NCBI GenBank assembly: GCA_964561235.1
Contig: CAZLOV010000006.1
Location: 1-39,098, forward strand
Direction of reading: 5' to 3'
DNA from: JBCBSP01 sp964561235
GTDB taxonomy: Bacteria; Pseudomonadota; Alphaproteobacteria; Caulobacterales; Maricaulaceae
DNA length: 39,098 bases
In this document: one piece after another, positions 25,101 through 32,965 of the stretch
Layout of the letters: the number at the start of each line of letters is the position of its first letter
Numbering within the stretch: position 1 is the stretch's first letter
Made by a program: the position numbers and the translations under genes
Notes under the pieces: model-generated
The model's input: only the letters and a program-made list of their open reading frames with translations
Database searches by the model: none
Told to the model about the DNA's origin: nothing

Positions 25101-25305
25101 CCACAACCGGGCTAGGGGCCTGCAGCGTGCTGTCGGTGGCGAGACGCGAACCCGTCACCGTGATGACGTCGCTTTGCGGTTGCGCTTCCTCTTCGTCCGC
25201 CTCCTGGGCGTAGACGGCGGATACGCCGCTCAGGGCGAGCGCAAGCGGCAGCGCCGCGCCGGCGAGCAGGCGCAGCTTCAGCGTTTGGGTGGTTTCAGGA
25301 GCCAT
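22177..25305 (-). CDS. TonB-dependent outer-membrane receptor
   Basis: 1042 residues from the ATG at 25305, preceded by GGGGA. It has a signal peptide ending ...ALSGVSAVYAQ, a TonB box-like DVITVTGSR, and a plug domain (SPVVALGGEDI, LLNLRNLGTERTLVIESGRR, VEVLTGGASAVYGADAVTGVVNF). A long C-terminal beta barrel ends in aromatic FFFVGVNATF, the usual outer-membrane sorting signal. The barrel contains cysteines in predicted extracellular loops (GDTGCATLG, TCQIF, SDPCNPQF). The substrate is not evident. Receptors of this length and plug type in Caulobacterales-like bacteria often import carbohydrates or other organic compounds rather than iron. It has its own upstream region and terminator. Confidence 0.95.
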   Translation of the reverse strand: MAPETTQTLKLRLLAGAALPLALALSGVSAVYAQEADEEEAQPQSDVITVTGSRLATDSTLQAPSPVVALGGEDIRTSGEIDVAALLRESPQLQASLPASFSAFNGTPLGASLLNLRNLGTERTLVIESGRRHVSGIEGTGSVDVNTISTALLERVEVLTGGASAVYGADAVTGVVNFIMRDGSSFEGLELRTQAGITDNGDAEEFFVSVANGFETGDGKGNIVFAAEYQQTEPIFAGDRDFTGSGRQFLSPNGPALEAIGVDPRFSNAFIPDLRLPISSAAGIIAISDLNDFDPSAFVEVVLSGGDTGCATLGAAAIPTCQIFDNGTLRPYNPGNLFLGPFDASGGDGVPAEPDDELLLPDSTRLLFQSAVEYDLHPNIRFFADGKYVLSETRETNQVNGFNDDIPIALDNPFIPAALRSQLDLLIAEGVDPAIAVSRDVLDQSARSNPLAERKTFRGVIGFDGELPFAGLDYEVAYVYGRTDADITSRARIEDRYFAAIDAVVDPATGQIVCRSDIDPDALVPPSSPFPAQNGNFQISTFTPGDGQCVPVNIFGFNSISQEAADFIFQPETSTNDIEQQVFTATLAGDTSALFSLPAGPIGFAGGYEYRREESAFNPGGFSRAGLTFGTIDSNGGPTNPSSGTIEVQEFFAETQVPIISDLPFAEDVELRAAYRYSDYETFGETDTWSIGGRWTVVDSFTLRVTRSRAVRIPNIGEAFSPQFTVTLGAGSDPCNPQFINAGSEFREQNCIQFVGPLVGDVPGAFDSTNFVSARIPGVSGGNPNLDPEEADTLTIGGVWRPTSEFGGFFDGLIVTVDYYTIEIDGLIDSLGGFDIASNCVDAPTINNQFCAAIDRDPVNGFITNFRSGFINLAAVETSGVDWRVEYGMDVPQFLGERDHGRLRFSSLGTHFLKNDETRDVSAPDEITDVLGELSRPEWIVNFNLDWDYQNIRLGWNGRFESNQLSSGVTNNDIESDPDFVNIPETGSSFVNDFTASYLVNDGLEVYGGVNNAFEVEPYIGALSRPTGPRGRFFFVGVNATF

Positions 25306-25409
25306 GGTTTTCCCCGATGTGGTTCGACGTTGTTCCGGCGCCCGTTCGGGCGAGCCCCCGCCGGTGTTCCGGCTGACGGCGTATGACAACCAAACCTCAT
25401 CAAAGATTG

Positions 25410-25422
25410 TTGCGCCGCGCAA
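25410..25422 (-). promoter_or_regulatory. Palindrome TTGCGCCGCGCAA upstream of the TonB receptor, possible operator
   Basis: A 13-base palindrome (TTGCG-CCG-CGCAA) about 105 bases before the receptor start, in an unusually AT-rich stretch of a GC-rich window. The rest of the 25306-25492 intergenic region holds no other recognisable element. Confidence 0.3.
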
Positions 25423-25492
25423 TTACAAAAATGTCACGCCTAACCTTGGAATATGTCATGCGATACGCGACAGCTGTCCGCCAAGGCGGCCG

Positions 25493-26590
25493 TCAAAGCT
25501 GGGCCAGATAGAGCGTCACGGCTGAACCCCCATGTTCAACAGGGGGATAGGGAGTTTGGAAGGCAAGACCCGTTGCTCGCGCAAGGGCGGGCTCGGATGT
25601 GATCAGCGCGATGCGCCAGCCTGAAAATCCGCGATTGAGGCGTTCGCCCAGCATGCGGTGGAGCGCCCGCAAGTTCCCGGAAGCACCAATCCGGGCGCCA
25701 TAAGGCGGATTGACGATCACGAGCCCTGGCCCGCCTTCCGGGGCCGCCAAGCGCGCAATCGGGGCAGCCCTGAGATCGCAAAGCGCCTCAACGCCTGCGC
25801 GCGCCGCATTTTCGCGTGCCGCGCGTATGGCGTCCGCATCACGATCCCGTCCCGAGACATGGATCCGCCCCCACGCCTTCGCAGGCGCAGCATGGCGTTC
25901 CTCCGCCCAGGCTTCAGCGTCGTGTCCGGCGAACTGTTCGAAGGCGAACGCGCGGTTCCGGCCAGGCGCCAAGCCGGCTGCGGTTTCGGCGGCTTCTATG
26001 ACAAATGTGCCCGAGCCGCACATCGGATCAAGAACCGGTTCGCGGCCGTTGTAGCCCGCCGCGCGCAGGAACAGGGCGGCGAGCGTTTCGCGCATCGGCG
26101 CCCGGGCCACGTGCAGCTTGTAGCCGCGCTTGTGCAGCGGCTCGCCGGACGCATCCAGGCTGAGAACGCACCGATCCTTCTCGATCCGTGCAAGCACCCT
26201 GACGCCGCCGCTTGCTGCGGTTTTTGCGCCGGCTGTTTCCGTGACGGCGCCCGCAATGCGCTCCGCCACGGCGCCTGAATGGTAGAGCCGCGAGGCCTTG
26301 CAGCTCGCTTCGACGCGAAAGGGCGTTTCCGGCCTGAGCCATGCGCGCCAGGGGGCCGCGCGCGCGCCGCGCTCCAGATCGGCGAAACTCGCCGCCTTGA
26401 AGGCCGAAACACGTACAAGCACGCGGCTGGCCCCGCGCAGATGCAGGCAGGCCCGGCGCATTTCCTTGCGCCCGCCCGCGATCTCGACGCCGCCCGAGGC
26501 GAGGCGTCCGGGCTCAAGGCCGATGTCCTGAAGCTCGGCGGCCAAAAGCGCCTCAAGGCCGGGAGCCGTCGAGATGAAAAGGTCCGTCAT
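25493..26590 (-). CDS. THUMP-domain class I SAM-dependent RNA methyltransferase (RlmL/Trm14-like)
   Basis: 365 residues from the ATG at 26590. Residues about 1-160 form the ferredoxin-like plus THUMP RNA-binding region (LFISTAPGLEALLAAEL at the start, ending near LSLDASGEPLHKRGY). The rest is a Rossmann methyltransferase with DPMCGSGTF for SAM binding and the catalytic NPPYG motif typical of N2-guanine or N6-adenine RNA methylation. Relatives methylate 23S rRNA G2445 (RlmL) or tRNA. The C-terminal RlmK half found in E. coli RlmKL is absent, as usual outside gammaproteobacteria. The exact target base cannot be assigned. Confidence 0.9.
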   Translation of the reverse strand: MTDLFISTAPGLEALLAAELQDIGLEPGRLASGGVEIAGGRKEMRRACLHLRGASRVLVRVSAFKAASFADLERGARAAPWRAWLRPETPFRVEASCKASRLYHSGAVAERIAGAVTETAGAKTAASGGVRVLARIEKDRCVLSLDASGEPLHKRGYKLHVARAPMRETLAALFLRAAGYNGREPVLDPMCGSGTFVIEAAETAAGLAPGRNRAFAFEQFAGHDAEAWAEERHAAPAKAWGRIHVSGRDRDADAIRAARENAARAGVEALCDLRAAPIARLAAPEGGPGLVIVNPPYGARIGASGNLRALHRMLGERLNRGFSGWRIALITSEPALARATGLAFQTPYPPVEHGGSAVTLYLAQL

Positions 26591-26829
26591 GACGGGCACG
26601 CCCCCAAGCCTTGTTCTTAAGGGGACTGAATGAGCGCGGCGGCGCAAGCCTGAGCGTCAGGCGAGTTGGCGGCGGTGAAACACCAAGGCTCGCCCGCTGC
26701 GTCAGGGGTCAATCCGCAGGCGTCTTCCGCGCGGCGGCTGTTTGAGCCTCGCTCCGTCGAGGTGGGGACGGCTCCGGTCCCGCGGCAACCCCGGTGGAGA
26801 CCGAAGCCCGCAGAAGGCAGGAAAAACCG
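26591..26829 (-). other. Untranslated region between tRNA-Ser and the RNA methyltransferase, with a long inverted repeat
   Basis: No convincing gene is seen in these roughly 240 bases. GGCGAGTTGG (26660-26669) can pair with CCAA (26683-26686) and CTCGCC (26689-26694), giving a ten-pair stem with a two-base bulge. GC-rich pairs also occur around 26761-26810. It may be the methyltransferase 5' leader or a small RNA, but no known riboswitch is recognised. Confidence 0.35.
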
Positions 26830-26919
<90 letters not shown>

Positions 26920-27035
26920 GGGCCGAAGGGCGGTGTAGCGGCACGCGGCGTCCGGCTCAAGTCGCCCAGCCGCTTGGCGGATCATCCAGGCCTGCTTACT
27001 ATGACAGGGTTTTCCACAGGCGAGGGGCCTGCGCG

Positions 27036-27518
27036 ATGACTGTTCTCTTCCCCGTCCGGGCAGCCGGCGCCGTCTGCGTCATGCTGGTTCTGGCCGCATG
27101 TGCGACCGAGCCGCCGCAGCAGGCGGCTCCGCCGCTGGATGAAGACACGGTGCGTCCCGCCGTCGTGGTGCCTGTCGATCCCGAGGAGGACGCCGGCGCG
27201 GTGCCGACGCCGCGTCCGGCCCCCAGCCAGACGGGGGAGGCGAGCTGGTACAGCGATGCGTTCGCGGGACGCCCCACGGCGAGCGGCGAGATCTTCGACC
27301 CGTCAACCCTGACGGCGGCGCATCCCACCCTGCCGTTCGGCTCGCAGGTCCGCGTCACGCGCGTGGACACCGGCGATTCGGTCGTCGTACGCATCAATGA
27401 CCGCGGCCCTTACACCGGCGGGCGCATCATCGACGTGAGCCGCGCCGCCGCCGAGGCGCTGGACATGATCCAGGCCGGGGTCGCAGAGGTGCGCGTCCAG
27501 GTGCTTTCCCAGCCCTGA
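27036..27518 (+). CDS. rlpA: RlpA-like septal ring lipoprotein (double-psi beta-barrel)
   Basis: 160 residues. A lipoprotein signal ends in LAAC (lipidated C22), followed by a Pro-rich linker of about 50 residues. The double-psi beta-barrel domain (about 68-158) has GEASWYSD, AHPTLPFGSQVRVT and RINDRGPYTGGRIIDVS. The Asp of NDRGP and the His of AHPTLP match the catalytic residues of lytic transglycosylase RlpA, which cleaves denuded peptidoglycan at the septum. No SPOR domain is present, so this is a short RlpA variant. It precedes the D-Ala-D-Ala carboxypeptidase, a common alphaproteobacterial pairing. Confidence 0.92.
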   Translation: MTVLFPVRAAGAVCVMLVLAACATEPPQQAAPPLDEDTVRPAVVVPVDPEEDAGAVPTPRPAPSQTGEASWYSDAFAGRPTASGEIFDPSTLTAAHPTLPFGSQVRVTRVDTGDSVVVRINDRGPYTGGRIIDVSRAAAEALDMIQAGVAEVRVQVLSQP

Positions 27519-27609
27519 TCAAGGCGCGCCGCCTACTGGACGCCGGGGGGCGGCCGCGTTCATATGCGGCCACGCCGCCATACGCCCGTCCGCTTCCGGG
27601 AGACCGATC

Positions 27610-28752
27610 ATGCGCCTGATCGCCGCCGTCATCGCCCTGTGCCTCGCCGCCGCATGCCCAGCTTTTGGACAGCCTTTGTTCGAAACGCGCGCAAGTCACG
27701 CGGCGATCCTCGATTTCGAGACCGGCGAGGTTCTCTACTCGAAGAACGGTGCCGAGCCGATGCCGCCGGCGTCGATGTCCAAGCTGATGACGGTGCTCAT
27801 GGCGTTCGAGGCGATCGAGGCGGGAACGCTGTCGCTCGACGACGAACTGCCGGTCAGCGCGGAGGCATGGCGCAGGGGCGGAGCCGCATCCGGCTCGTCG
27901 ACCATGTTTCTCGAGCCCAACACCCGCGCGCGCGTCGATGATCTGCTGCGCGGCGTCATCGTGCAGTCCGGCAATGACGCCTGCATCGTGCTTGCCGAAG
28001 GCATTTCGGGGTCGGAAGACGCCTTCGCCCAGGCGATGACCGAGCGCGCGCACGAACTCGGGCTGACAAGCGCCAATTTCACGAACTCGACCGGCTGGCC
28101 TGATCCCGATCACGTCATTTCGGCGGAGGATCTCGCCCGGCTCGCGCGCGTCATCATCGCCGAGCATGGCGAACTCTACGAACTCTACGAGATCGAGGAG
28201 TTCACCTATAACGGCATTCGGCAGTTCAACCGGAACCCGCTTCTGGGCGTGTTCGACGGCGCGGACGGGCTGAAGACCGGGCATACCGAAGCAAGCGGCT
28301 ACGGGCTGGTGGGCTCCGCGGTGCGCGACGGCGAGCGCCGCGTCATCGTGTTCAACGGCATGGAGAGCCAGCGCGCGCGCGCCAACGAGGCTGAGCGCCT
28401 GATGCGCGCCGCCTTCAACGATTTCGGCGTGTATGACCTGTTCGCAGAAGGCGCAGCGCTCGGAACCGCGCCAGTCTTCATGGGCGAAAGCGATGTGGTT
28501 CCGCTTCAGCTCGCGCAAGGCGTGCGCCTTGGGCTTCATCGCCGGGCGCGCAGCGAGGCGCGCGCCGAGGTGCTGATCCCCGGCGAACTGTCCGCGCCGC
28601 TCGAAGCGGGCCAGCCCGTGGGCGAACTTGTCGTCATGCTCCCCGACGGCCGCGAGGCGCGCTATCCGGTGGAAGCGGCGGCGCCCGTCGCCCGCAAGGG
28701 TCTCGGCGGGCGGGCCATGGCCGCGCTTGTCTCCTTGATACGGGGCGAGTAA
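27610..28752 (+). CDS. dacC: D-alanyl-D-alanine carboxypeptidase (PBP5/6 family)
   Basis: 380 residues, secreted (signal MRLIAAVIALCLAAACPAFG). All penicillin-binding motifs are present: S55-x-x-K58 (SMSK), S120-G-N122 and K222-T-G. The C-terminal PBP5-type beta domain (about 285-355) and a terminal amphipathic helix for membrane anchoring (about 360-380) follow. The enzyme trims the terminal D-Ala of peptidoglycan pentapeptides in the periplasm. It lies 91 bases after rlpA and 9 bases before tmk, a standard alphaproteobacterial order. The DacA/DacC/DacF label is a matter of paralogue naming. Confidence 0.94.
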   Translation: MRLIAAVIALCLAAACPAFGQPLFETRASHAAILDFETGEVLYSKNGAEPMPPASMSKLMTVLMAFEAIEAGTLSLDDELPVSAEAWRRGGAASGSSTMFLEPNTRARVDDLLRGVIVQSGNDACIVLAEGISGSEDAFAQAMTERAHELGLTSANFTNSTGWPDPDHVISAEDLARLARVIIAEHGELYELYEIEEFTYNGIRQFNRNPLLGVFDGADGLKTGHTEASGYGLVGSAVRDGERRVIVFNGMESQRARANEAERLMRAAFNDFGVYDLFAEGAALGTAPVFMGESDVVPLQLAQGVRLGLHRRARSEARAEVLIPGELSAPLEAGQPVGELVVMLPDGREARYPVEAAAPVARKGLGGRAMAALVSLIRGE

Positions 28753-28761
28753 GCGCGCCTC

Positions 28762-29400
28762 ATGACGGGGCGCGGGCGCTTCATCACGCTGGAAGGCGGA
28801 GAGGGCGCGGGCAAGACCACGCTCGCGCGCAGCCTCGCGCAACGCCTGGAGGCGGCCGGCGTGGAAGCCGTCGTCACCCGCGAACCCGGCGGAACACTGA
28901 ACGCGGAGGCCGTGCGGGCGCTTCTGGTGGAGGGCGAAGCGGACCGGTGGAGCCCGATGGCGGAGACGCTGCTGCTCTATGCCGCGAGGCGGGACCATCT
29001 TGAGCGCCTTATCGAACCGGCGCTGGCGCGCGGCGCCTGGGTGATCTCGGATCGCTTCGCGGATTCCACCCGCGCCTATCAGGGTGCGGCGGGACGGCTC
29101 GATCCGGCGCGGATCGAGGCCATCCACGCAGCCGCCCTTGACGGGTTCGAGCCGGATCTGACGCTTATCGTCGATCTGGATCCGCAAACCGGCCTTGAAC
29201 GCACCCGCTCACGCGGCGAGGCGGCCACGCGCTTCGAGCGTCATCCGCCGGATTTCCACGCACGCCTGCGCCAGGGCTTTCTTGATATCGCCGCACGGCA
29301 TCCCGCACGCTGCGCCGTGATCCACGGGGCGGCGCCGGCCGAGACGGTGCTGACGGCCGCGCTGGCGATCCTTCGCGACCGACTGGACGCCCCGGCATGA
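28762..29400 (+). CDS. tmk: Thymidylate kinase
   Basis: 212 residues, the normal length. It phosphorylates dTMP to dTDP. The P-loop GGEGAGKTT is near the N-terminus (FITLEGGEGAGKTTLARSL). The TREPGG motif binding dTMP, the DRFADSTRAYQG motif with its catalytic Arg/Ser region, and the DLDPQTGLERTRSRGE lid region follow. Its TGA overlaps the ATG of holB by four bases. Confidence 0.96.
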   Translation: MTGRGRFITLEGGEGAGKTTLARSLAQRLEAAGVEAVVTREPGGTLNAEAVRALLVEGEADRWSPMAETLLLYAARRDHLERLIEPALARGAWVISDRFADSTRAYQGAAGRLDPARIEAIHAAALDGFEPDLTLIVDLDPQTGLERTRSRGEAATRFERHPPDFHARLRQGFLDIAARHPARCAVIHGAAPAETVLTAALAILRDRLDAPA

Positions 29401-30440
29401 GCGACGATCGCCCTCCAGAGCCCGACCGCGAAGGCGCCTTGCCGCATCCTCGCGAGGTCTATGACGCGTTCGGCCTTGCCGGCCTCGAAGCGGAAGCCGT
29501 TTGCGCGCTGCGCAGCGGGCGCATGCACCACGCCTGGCTGATCACGGGCCCGAAGGGCGCGGGCAAGGCGACTTTCGCCTACCGGCTGACGCGCCGCGTG
29601 CTGGGGGCGAAACCGGCCGGGGAGGGACTGGCCGCCGATCCGGCCGATCCTGTCTGCAGGCGGATAGAGGCGCTCTCGCACCCGGACTTCCTGTTGCTCA
29701 GGCGGGCCGTCAACGAGAAGACCGGAAAGCTCGCCAATGTGCTCTCGGTCGACGAGGCGCGCCGCGCGCCGGATTTCTTCTCCCGCAGCGCTGGAGAAGG
29801 CGGATGGCGGGTCTGTCTGGTGGACGCCGCAGACGACATGAACGCAAACGCAGCCAACGCCTTGCTCAAAACACTTGAGGAGCCGCCTCAAAAAGGTCTG
29901 CTCATCCTCATCGCGCATGCGCCGGGGCGCTTGCCGTCGACCATTCGCTCCCGCTGCCGGCGCGTCGCCCTGCGTCCGCCCGCCATCGAGAACACCGCCG
30001 CCTGGCTTGCCGAGCGCGGCGTTCCGGCGGAGGAGGCGAAGGGCGCAGCCGCCATGGCCGGCGGGGCGCCGGGGCGTGCTCTGGCGCTTGCGGAAATGGG
30101 CGGCGGTTCGCTTGAAGCGAAGCTCCAGGCCTTGCTGGCACGGCTTCCGGCGTTTGACGCGCGTGAGGCGGGACGCCTCGCCGACCAGATCGGCGCAGAC
30201 CGCACGGGCGCGCTCGCCCCGCTTGTGATGGAGCGTCTCGCGCATCACGCCGGCGCGCGCGCGCGGGCGTCCGCGCTGGAGGTGTCCGATCTCGACGCCG
30301 CCGGGCGGTGGGCGAAAGCGCACGATGCGGTGTCCGCCCTCGCACGGGAGGCGGAGGCGATCTATCTGGATCCCCGCCAGACCGCCCTTGCGGCCTTCTC
30401 GCTGATGCGCGAGGCCGCGCAATCTTCGCAACCCGCCTGA
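29397..30440 (+). CDS. holB: DNA polymerase III delta-prime subunit
   Basis: 347 residues. This clamp-loader subunit has a AAA+ fold with a non-canonical P-loop (GPKGAGKAT), as is usual for delta-prime subunits, which do not need ATPase activity. The segment ANALLKTLEEPPQKGLLILIAH followed by LPSTIRSRCRRV is strongly conserved in HolB, the latter being the sensor-like SRC motif. The start overlaps the tmk stop (ATGA). The zinc-module cysteines of DnaX are absent, so it is not DnaX. Confidence 0.93.
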   Translation: MSDDRPPEPDREGALPHPREVYDAFGLAGLEAEAVCALRSGRMHHAWLITGPKGAGKATFAYRLTRRVLGAKPAGEGLAADPADPVCRRIEALSHPDFLLLRRAVNEKTGKLANVLSVDEARRAPDFFSRSAGEGGWRVCLVDAADDMNANAANALLKTLEEPPQKGLLILIAHAPGRLPSTIRSRCRRVALRPPAIENTAAWLAERGVPAEEAKGAAAMAGGAPGRALALAEMGGGSLEAKLQALLARLPAFDAREAGRLADQIGADRTGALAPLVMERLAHHAGARARASALEVSDLDAAGRWAKAHDAVSALAREAEAIYLDPRQTALAAFSLMREAAQSSQPA

Positions 30441-30458
30441 ACCCAAGACCGCCGCCTC

Positions 30459-31238
30459 ATGTTCATCGACACACACATCAACATCCATGGCGAACAATAC
30501 GCCGAGGACCTTGACGCCGTGCTCGATCGCGCGCGCGCCGCGGGCGTCTCGCCCATGATCGCGATCTGCTGCCGGTTTGCGGACTATCCCGCGGTCAAGT
30601 CGGTGTCGGATGCGCATGCGGACCTGTGGAGAACGATCGGCGCGCATCCCCACCACGCCAAGGATAGGCCTGACATCACACCCGGCGAGATCATGGAAAT
30701 CGCCCAGGACAGGAAGGTGGTCGCGATCGGGGAGACGGGGCTGGATTTCCACTACAACTACAGCCCGGCCGAAGACCAGTATCCGAGCCTGCGCGCGCAT
30801 GTGGAGGCGGCGCGGCGGCTGGACCTGCCGCTCGTCCTGCATTGCCGCGAGGCCGACATCCAGATGGCGGACCTGCTTGAGGAGGAGATGGGGAAGGGGG
30901 CCTTCCGCTTTCTTCTGCACTGCTATACCGGCGGGGCCGAGCTCGCCGCGCGCGCAGCGGCGCTCGGCGGTTACTTCTCCGCCTCCGGGATCATCACCTT
31001 CAAGAAAGCCGAGGACGTGCGCACCGTGTTCCGTGACGTCGTGCCGGAGGACCGCCTGATCATCGAGACGGACTGTCCGTATCTTGCGCCCGTGCCCCGC
31101 CGCGGTCAGCGCAATGAGCCTGCGTTTCTGCCGCATGTCGCTGAGGCGCTTGGGGAAATCAAGGGATGGACCCTCGAGGAAACCGCCGGGCGGACCCGCG
31201 CTGCGACGCTGAAGCTGTTTGACCGGATCAGCGTGTGA
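30459..31238 (+). CDS. tatD: TatD-family metal-dependent hydrolase, with HxN in place of the first HxH motif
   Basis: 259 residues, the usual size of TatD/YcfH nucleases or hydrolases. The TIM-barrel metal ligands seen are H6 (DTHIN), E92 (IGETGLDF), H128 (LHCRE), H154 (LHCYTGG) and D205 (ETDCPYL). The second His of the canonical N-terminal HxH is Asn here (N8); a His occurs two residues later (H10). GVHPHH-like GAHPHHA and the C-terminal NEPAF..HVAEAL are also typical. Function is assumed to be 3'-5' DNA/RNA exonuclease. Its stop overlaps the GTG of the next gene. Confidence 0.92.
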   Translation: MFIDTHINIHGEQYAEDLDAVLDRARAAGVSPMIAICCRFADYPAVKSVSDAHADLWRTIGAHPHHAKDRPDITPGEIMEIAQDRKVVAIGETGLDFHYNYSPAEDQYPSLRAHVEAARRLDLPLVLHCREADIQMADLLEEEMGKGAFRFLLHCYTGGAELAARAAALGGYFSASGIITFKKAEDVRTVFRDVVPEDRLIIETDCPYLAPVPRRGQRNEPAFLPHVAEALGEIKGWTLEETAGRTRAATLKLFDRISV

Positions 31239-32110
31239 GCGGTCTGCTGCGCATTACGGTTCTGGGCTGCGGCTCCTCCGGCGGCGTCCCGCGTATCGAC
31301 GGCGATTGGGGCGCATGCGATCCGGGCAATCCGAAAAACCGCAGGCGGCGCTGCTCGATCCTTGTCGAACGCGCTGAAACTGACGCTGATTTCTCAACGG
31401 ACCGGATCACGCGCGCAGTCGTCGACACCAGCCCAGATCTGCGTGAGCAGATGCTCTCGGCCGGCGGCGGACTGCTGGATGCGGTTTTCTACACCCATGA
31501 CCACGCCGACCAGAGCCACGGGGTCGACGACCTGCGCGCCATCGTCTACCGGCGACGGCAGCTTGTGCCGGCCTACATGAATGCCGAAACGCGCGACAGC
31601 CTCGTGGCCCGCTTCTCCTACATCTTCGAACAGCCGCCGGGTTCCGGTTATCCGCCTCTGGCCGATCCGCGCACGGTGGCGGCGGGCGACGTCGTGCGTA
31701 TCGAAGGCGCCGGCGGCGGGTTCGACGCGGAGGCGTTCGACGCGCCGCACGGACGGATCACGTGCGCGGGCTGGATTTTCGGCGGTGCGGCTGATGGCGG
31801 CGGAGTGGCCTATACGCCCGACGTTCACGCGCTGGATGAAGCAGCGCTGGCGCGCATCGCCACAGCCGAGGTCTGGATCGTGGACGCCTTGCGCGACCGG
31901 GCGCATCCCAGCCACGCCACTGTCGAGCAGGCCTTCGCCTGGCTCGCGCGTACGCAGCCCAAGCTCGGCGTGCTCACCAACATGCATGTTGATCTCGATT
32001 ACGAGGCCTTGCTCGCACGGTGTCCGCCGGGCGTGCGGCCGGCCTATGACGGCTTGCAGATCACGCTGGAGGCTTCTACGGGTCGCCTCGCGCACGCCGA
32101 CCCGGCCTAG
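31235..32110 (+). CDS. MBL-fold metallo-hydrolase (PhnP-like)
   Basis: 291 residues from a GTG that overlaps the tatD stop (GTGA), a coupled arrangement. The N-terminus LGCGSSGGVPR and NRRRRCSILV are typical of PhnP-type phosphodiesterases. The metal motif is H88-D-H90-A-D92-Q93-S-H95, with Gln where the sixth position is usually His, then GVDDLR. Later motifs are DAPHG and GVAYTPDVHAL, and VDALRDRAHPSHATVEQA near the end. It probably acts on a cyclic phosphate or similar ester; the physiological substrate of the tatD-linked group is not known to me. Confidence 0.88.
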   Translation: MSGLLRITVLGCGSSGGVPRIDGDWGACDPGNPKNRRRRCSILVERAETDADFSTDRITRAVVDTSPDLREQMLSAGGGLLDAVFYTHDHADQSHGVDDLRAIVYRRRQLVPAYMNAETRDSLVARFSYIFEQPPGSGYPPLADPRTVAAGDVVRIEGAGGGFDAEAFDAPHGRITCAGWIFGGAADGGGVAYTPDVHALDEAALARIATAEVWIVDALRDRAHPSHATVEQAFAWLARTQPKLGVLTNMHVDLDYEALLARCPPGVRPAYDGLQITLEASTGRLAHADPA

Positions 32111-32154
32111 CTTTATTTCTCATAATATATCTTATGCGCAAAACGGAGATCGCC

Positions 32155-32964
32155 ATGGCCGCCGATGACCAGAGCCCCGACGCCGATCCGACGCGCGCCC
32201 TGCTCGCGGTGATGGCCAGGCTGCGCGATCCTGACTGCGGCTGCCCATGGGATGTCGAGCAGGACTTCGAGAGCATCGCGCCCTACACGATCGAGGAAGC
32301 CTATGAAGTGGCCGATGCGATCGCGCGCGCGGATCATGCCGATCTCAAGGACGAGCTCGGCGACCTCCTCTTCCAGGTCGTTTTCCATAGCCGCATGGCG
32401 GAAGAGCGCGGTTTGTTTTCGTACGAAGACGTCGCCCGCGCCATCACCGACAAGATGATCCGCCGGCATCCTCACGTCTTCGGCGACGCCGGCGCCCGCG
32501 ACAGCGCGCAACAGACGCTCGCCTGGGAAACGCAAAAGGCGGCCGAACGCGCCGCCAAAGGGCGCGACGCCTCCATTCTGGACGACGTCCCGGTCGCCCT
32601 GCCTGCGCTCAAGCGCGCCCAAAAGCTCGCCAAGCGCGCAGCGCGCGTCGGCTTCGACTGGCCGGACGCGGAGCGCGTGCTGGAGAAGCTCGACGAGGAG
32701 ATCGGCGAATTGCGCGAGGCGATGGCGTCCAACGATCCGGCGCATATTGAGGAAGAACTGGGCGATTTGCTGTTTGTTGTCGCCAATCTTTCCAGGAAGC
32801 TTGATGTTCAGGGTGAAGAAGCCCTGCATGCGGCCAACCGCAAGTTCGAGCGCCGTTTCAAGGCGATCGAGGCGGCGCTCGCCGCGCAGGACCGGACCCC
32901 GGACGACGCCTCGCTTGAGGAGATGGAAGCGCTCTGGGTGCAGGCGAAACACGCCGAGCGCTAG
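32155..32964 (+). CDS. mazG: Nucleoside triphosphate pyrophosphohydrolase MazG
   Basis: 269 residues from the ATG at 32155, chosen over one at 32134 because GGAG lies at spacing 7. It has two tandem MazG domains. The first contains CPWDVEQDFESIAPYTIEEAYEV and DELGDLLFQVVFH, the EExxE-12-28-ExxD metal site. The second contains EKLDEEIGELREAM and EEELGDLLFVVANL. MazG hydrolyses non-canonical NTPs to NMP and pyrophosphate. The region just upstream (32111-32133) is unusually AT-rich and may hold a promoter, so mazG may not depend only on the tatD operon. Confidence 0.96.
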   Translation: MAADDQSPDADPTRALLAVMARLRDPDCGCPWDVEQDFESIAPYTIEEAYEVADAIARADHADLKDELGDLLFQVVFHSRMAEERGLFSYEDVARAITDKMIRRHPHVFGDAGARDSAQQTLAWETQKAAERAAKGRDASILDDVPVALPALKRAQKLAKRAARVGFDWPDAERVLEKLDEEIGELREAMASNDPAHIEEELGDLLFVVANLSRKLDVQGEEALHAANRKFERRFKAIEAALAAQDRTPDDASLEEMEALWVQAKHAER

Positions 32965-32965
32965 C

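Noticed and set aside
29397..30440. holB as DnaX or a defective ATPase
   Set aside because: An imperfect P-loop is normal for delta-prime subunits, and the DnaX zinc cysteines are absent.
29241..31136. 631-codon minus-strand frame opposite tmk, holB and tatD
   Set aside because: Spans three well-supported genes and shows no recognisable domain or ribosome binding site.
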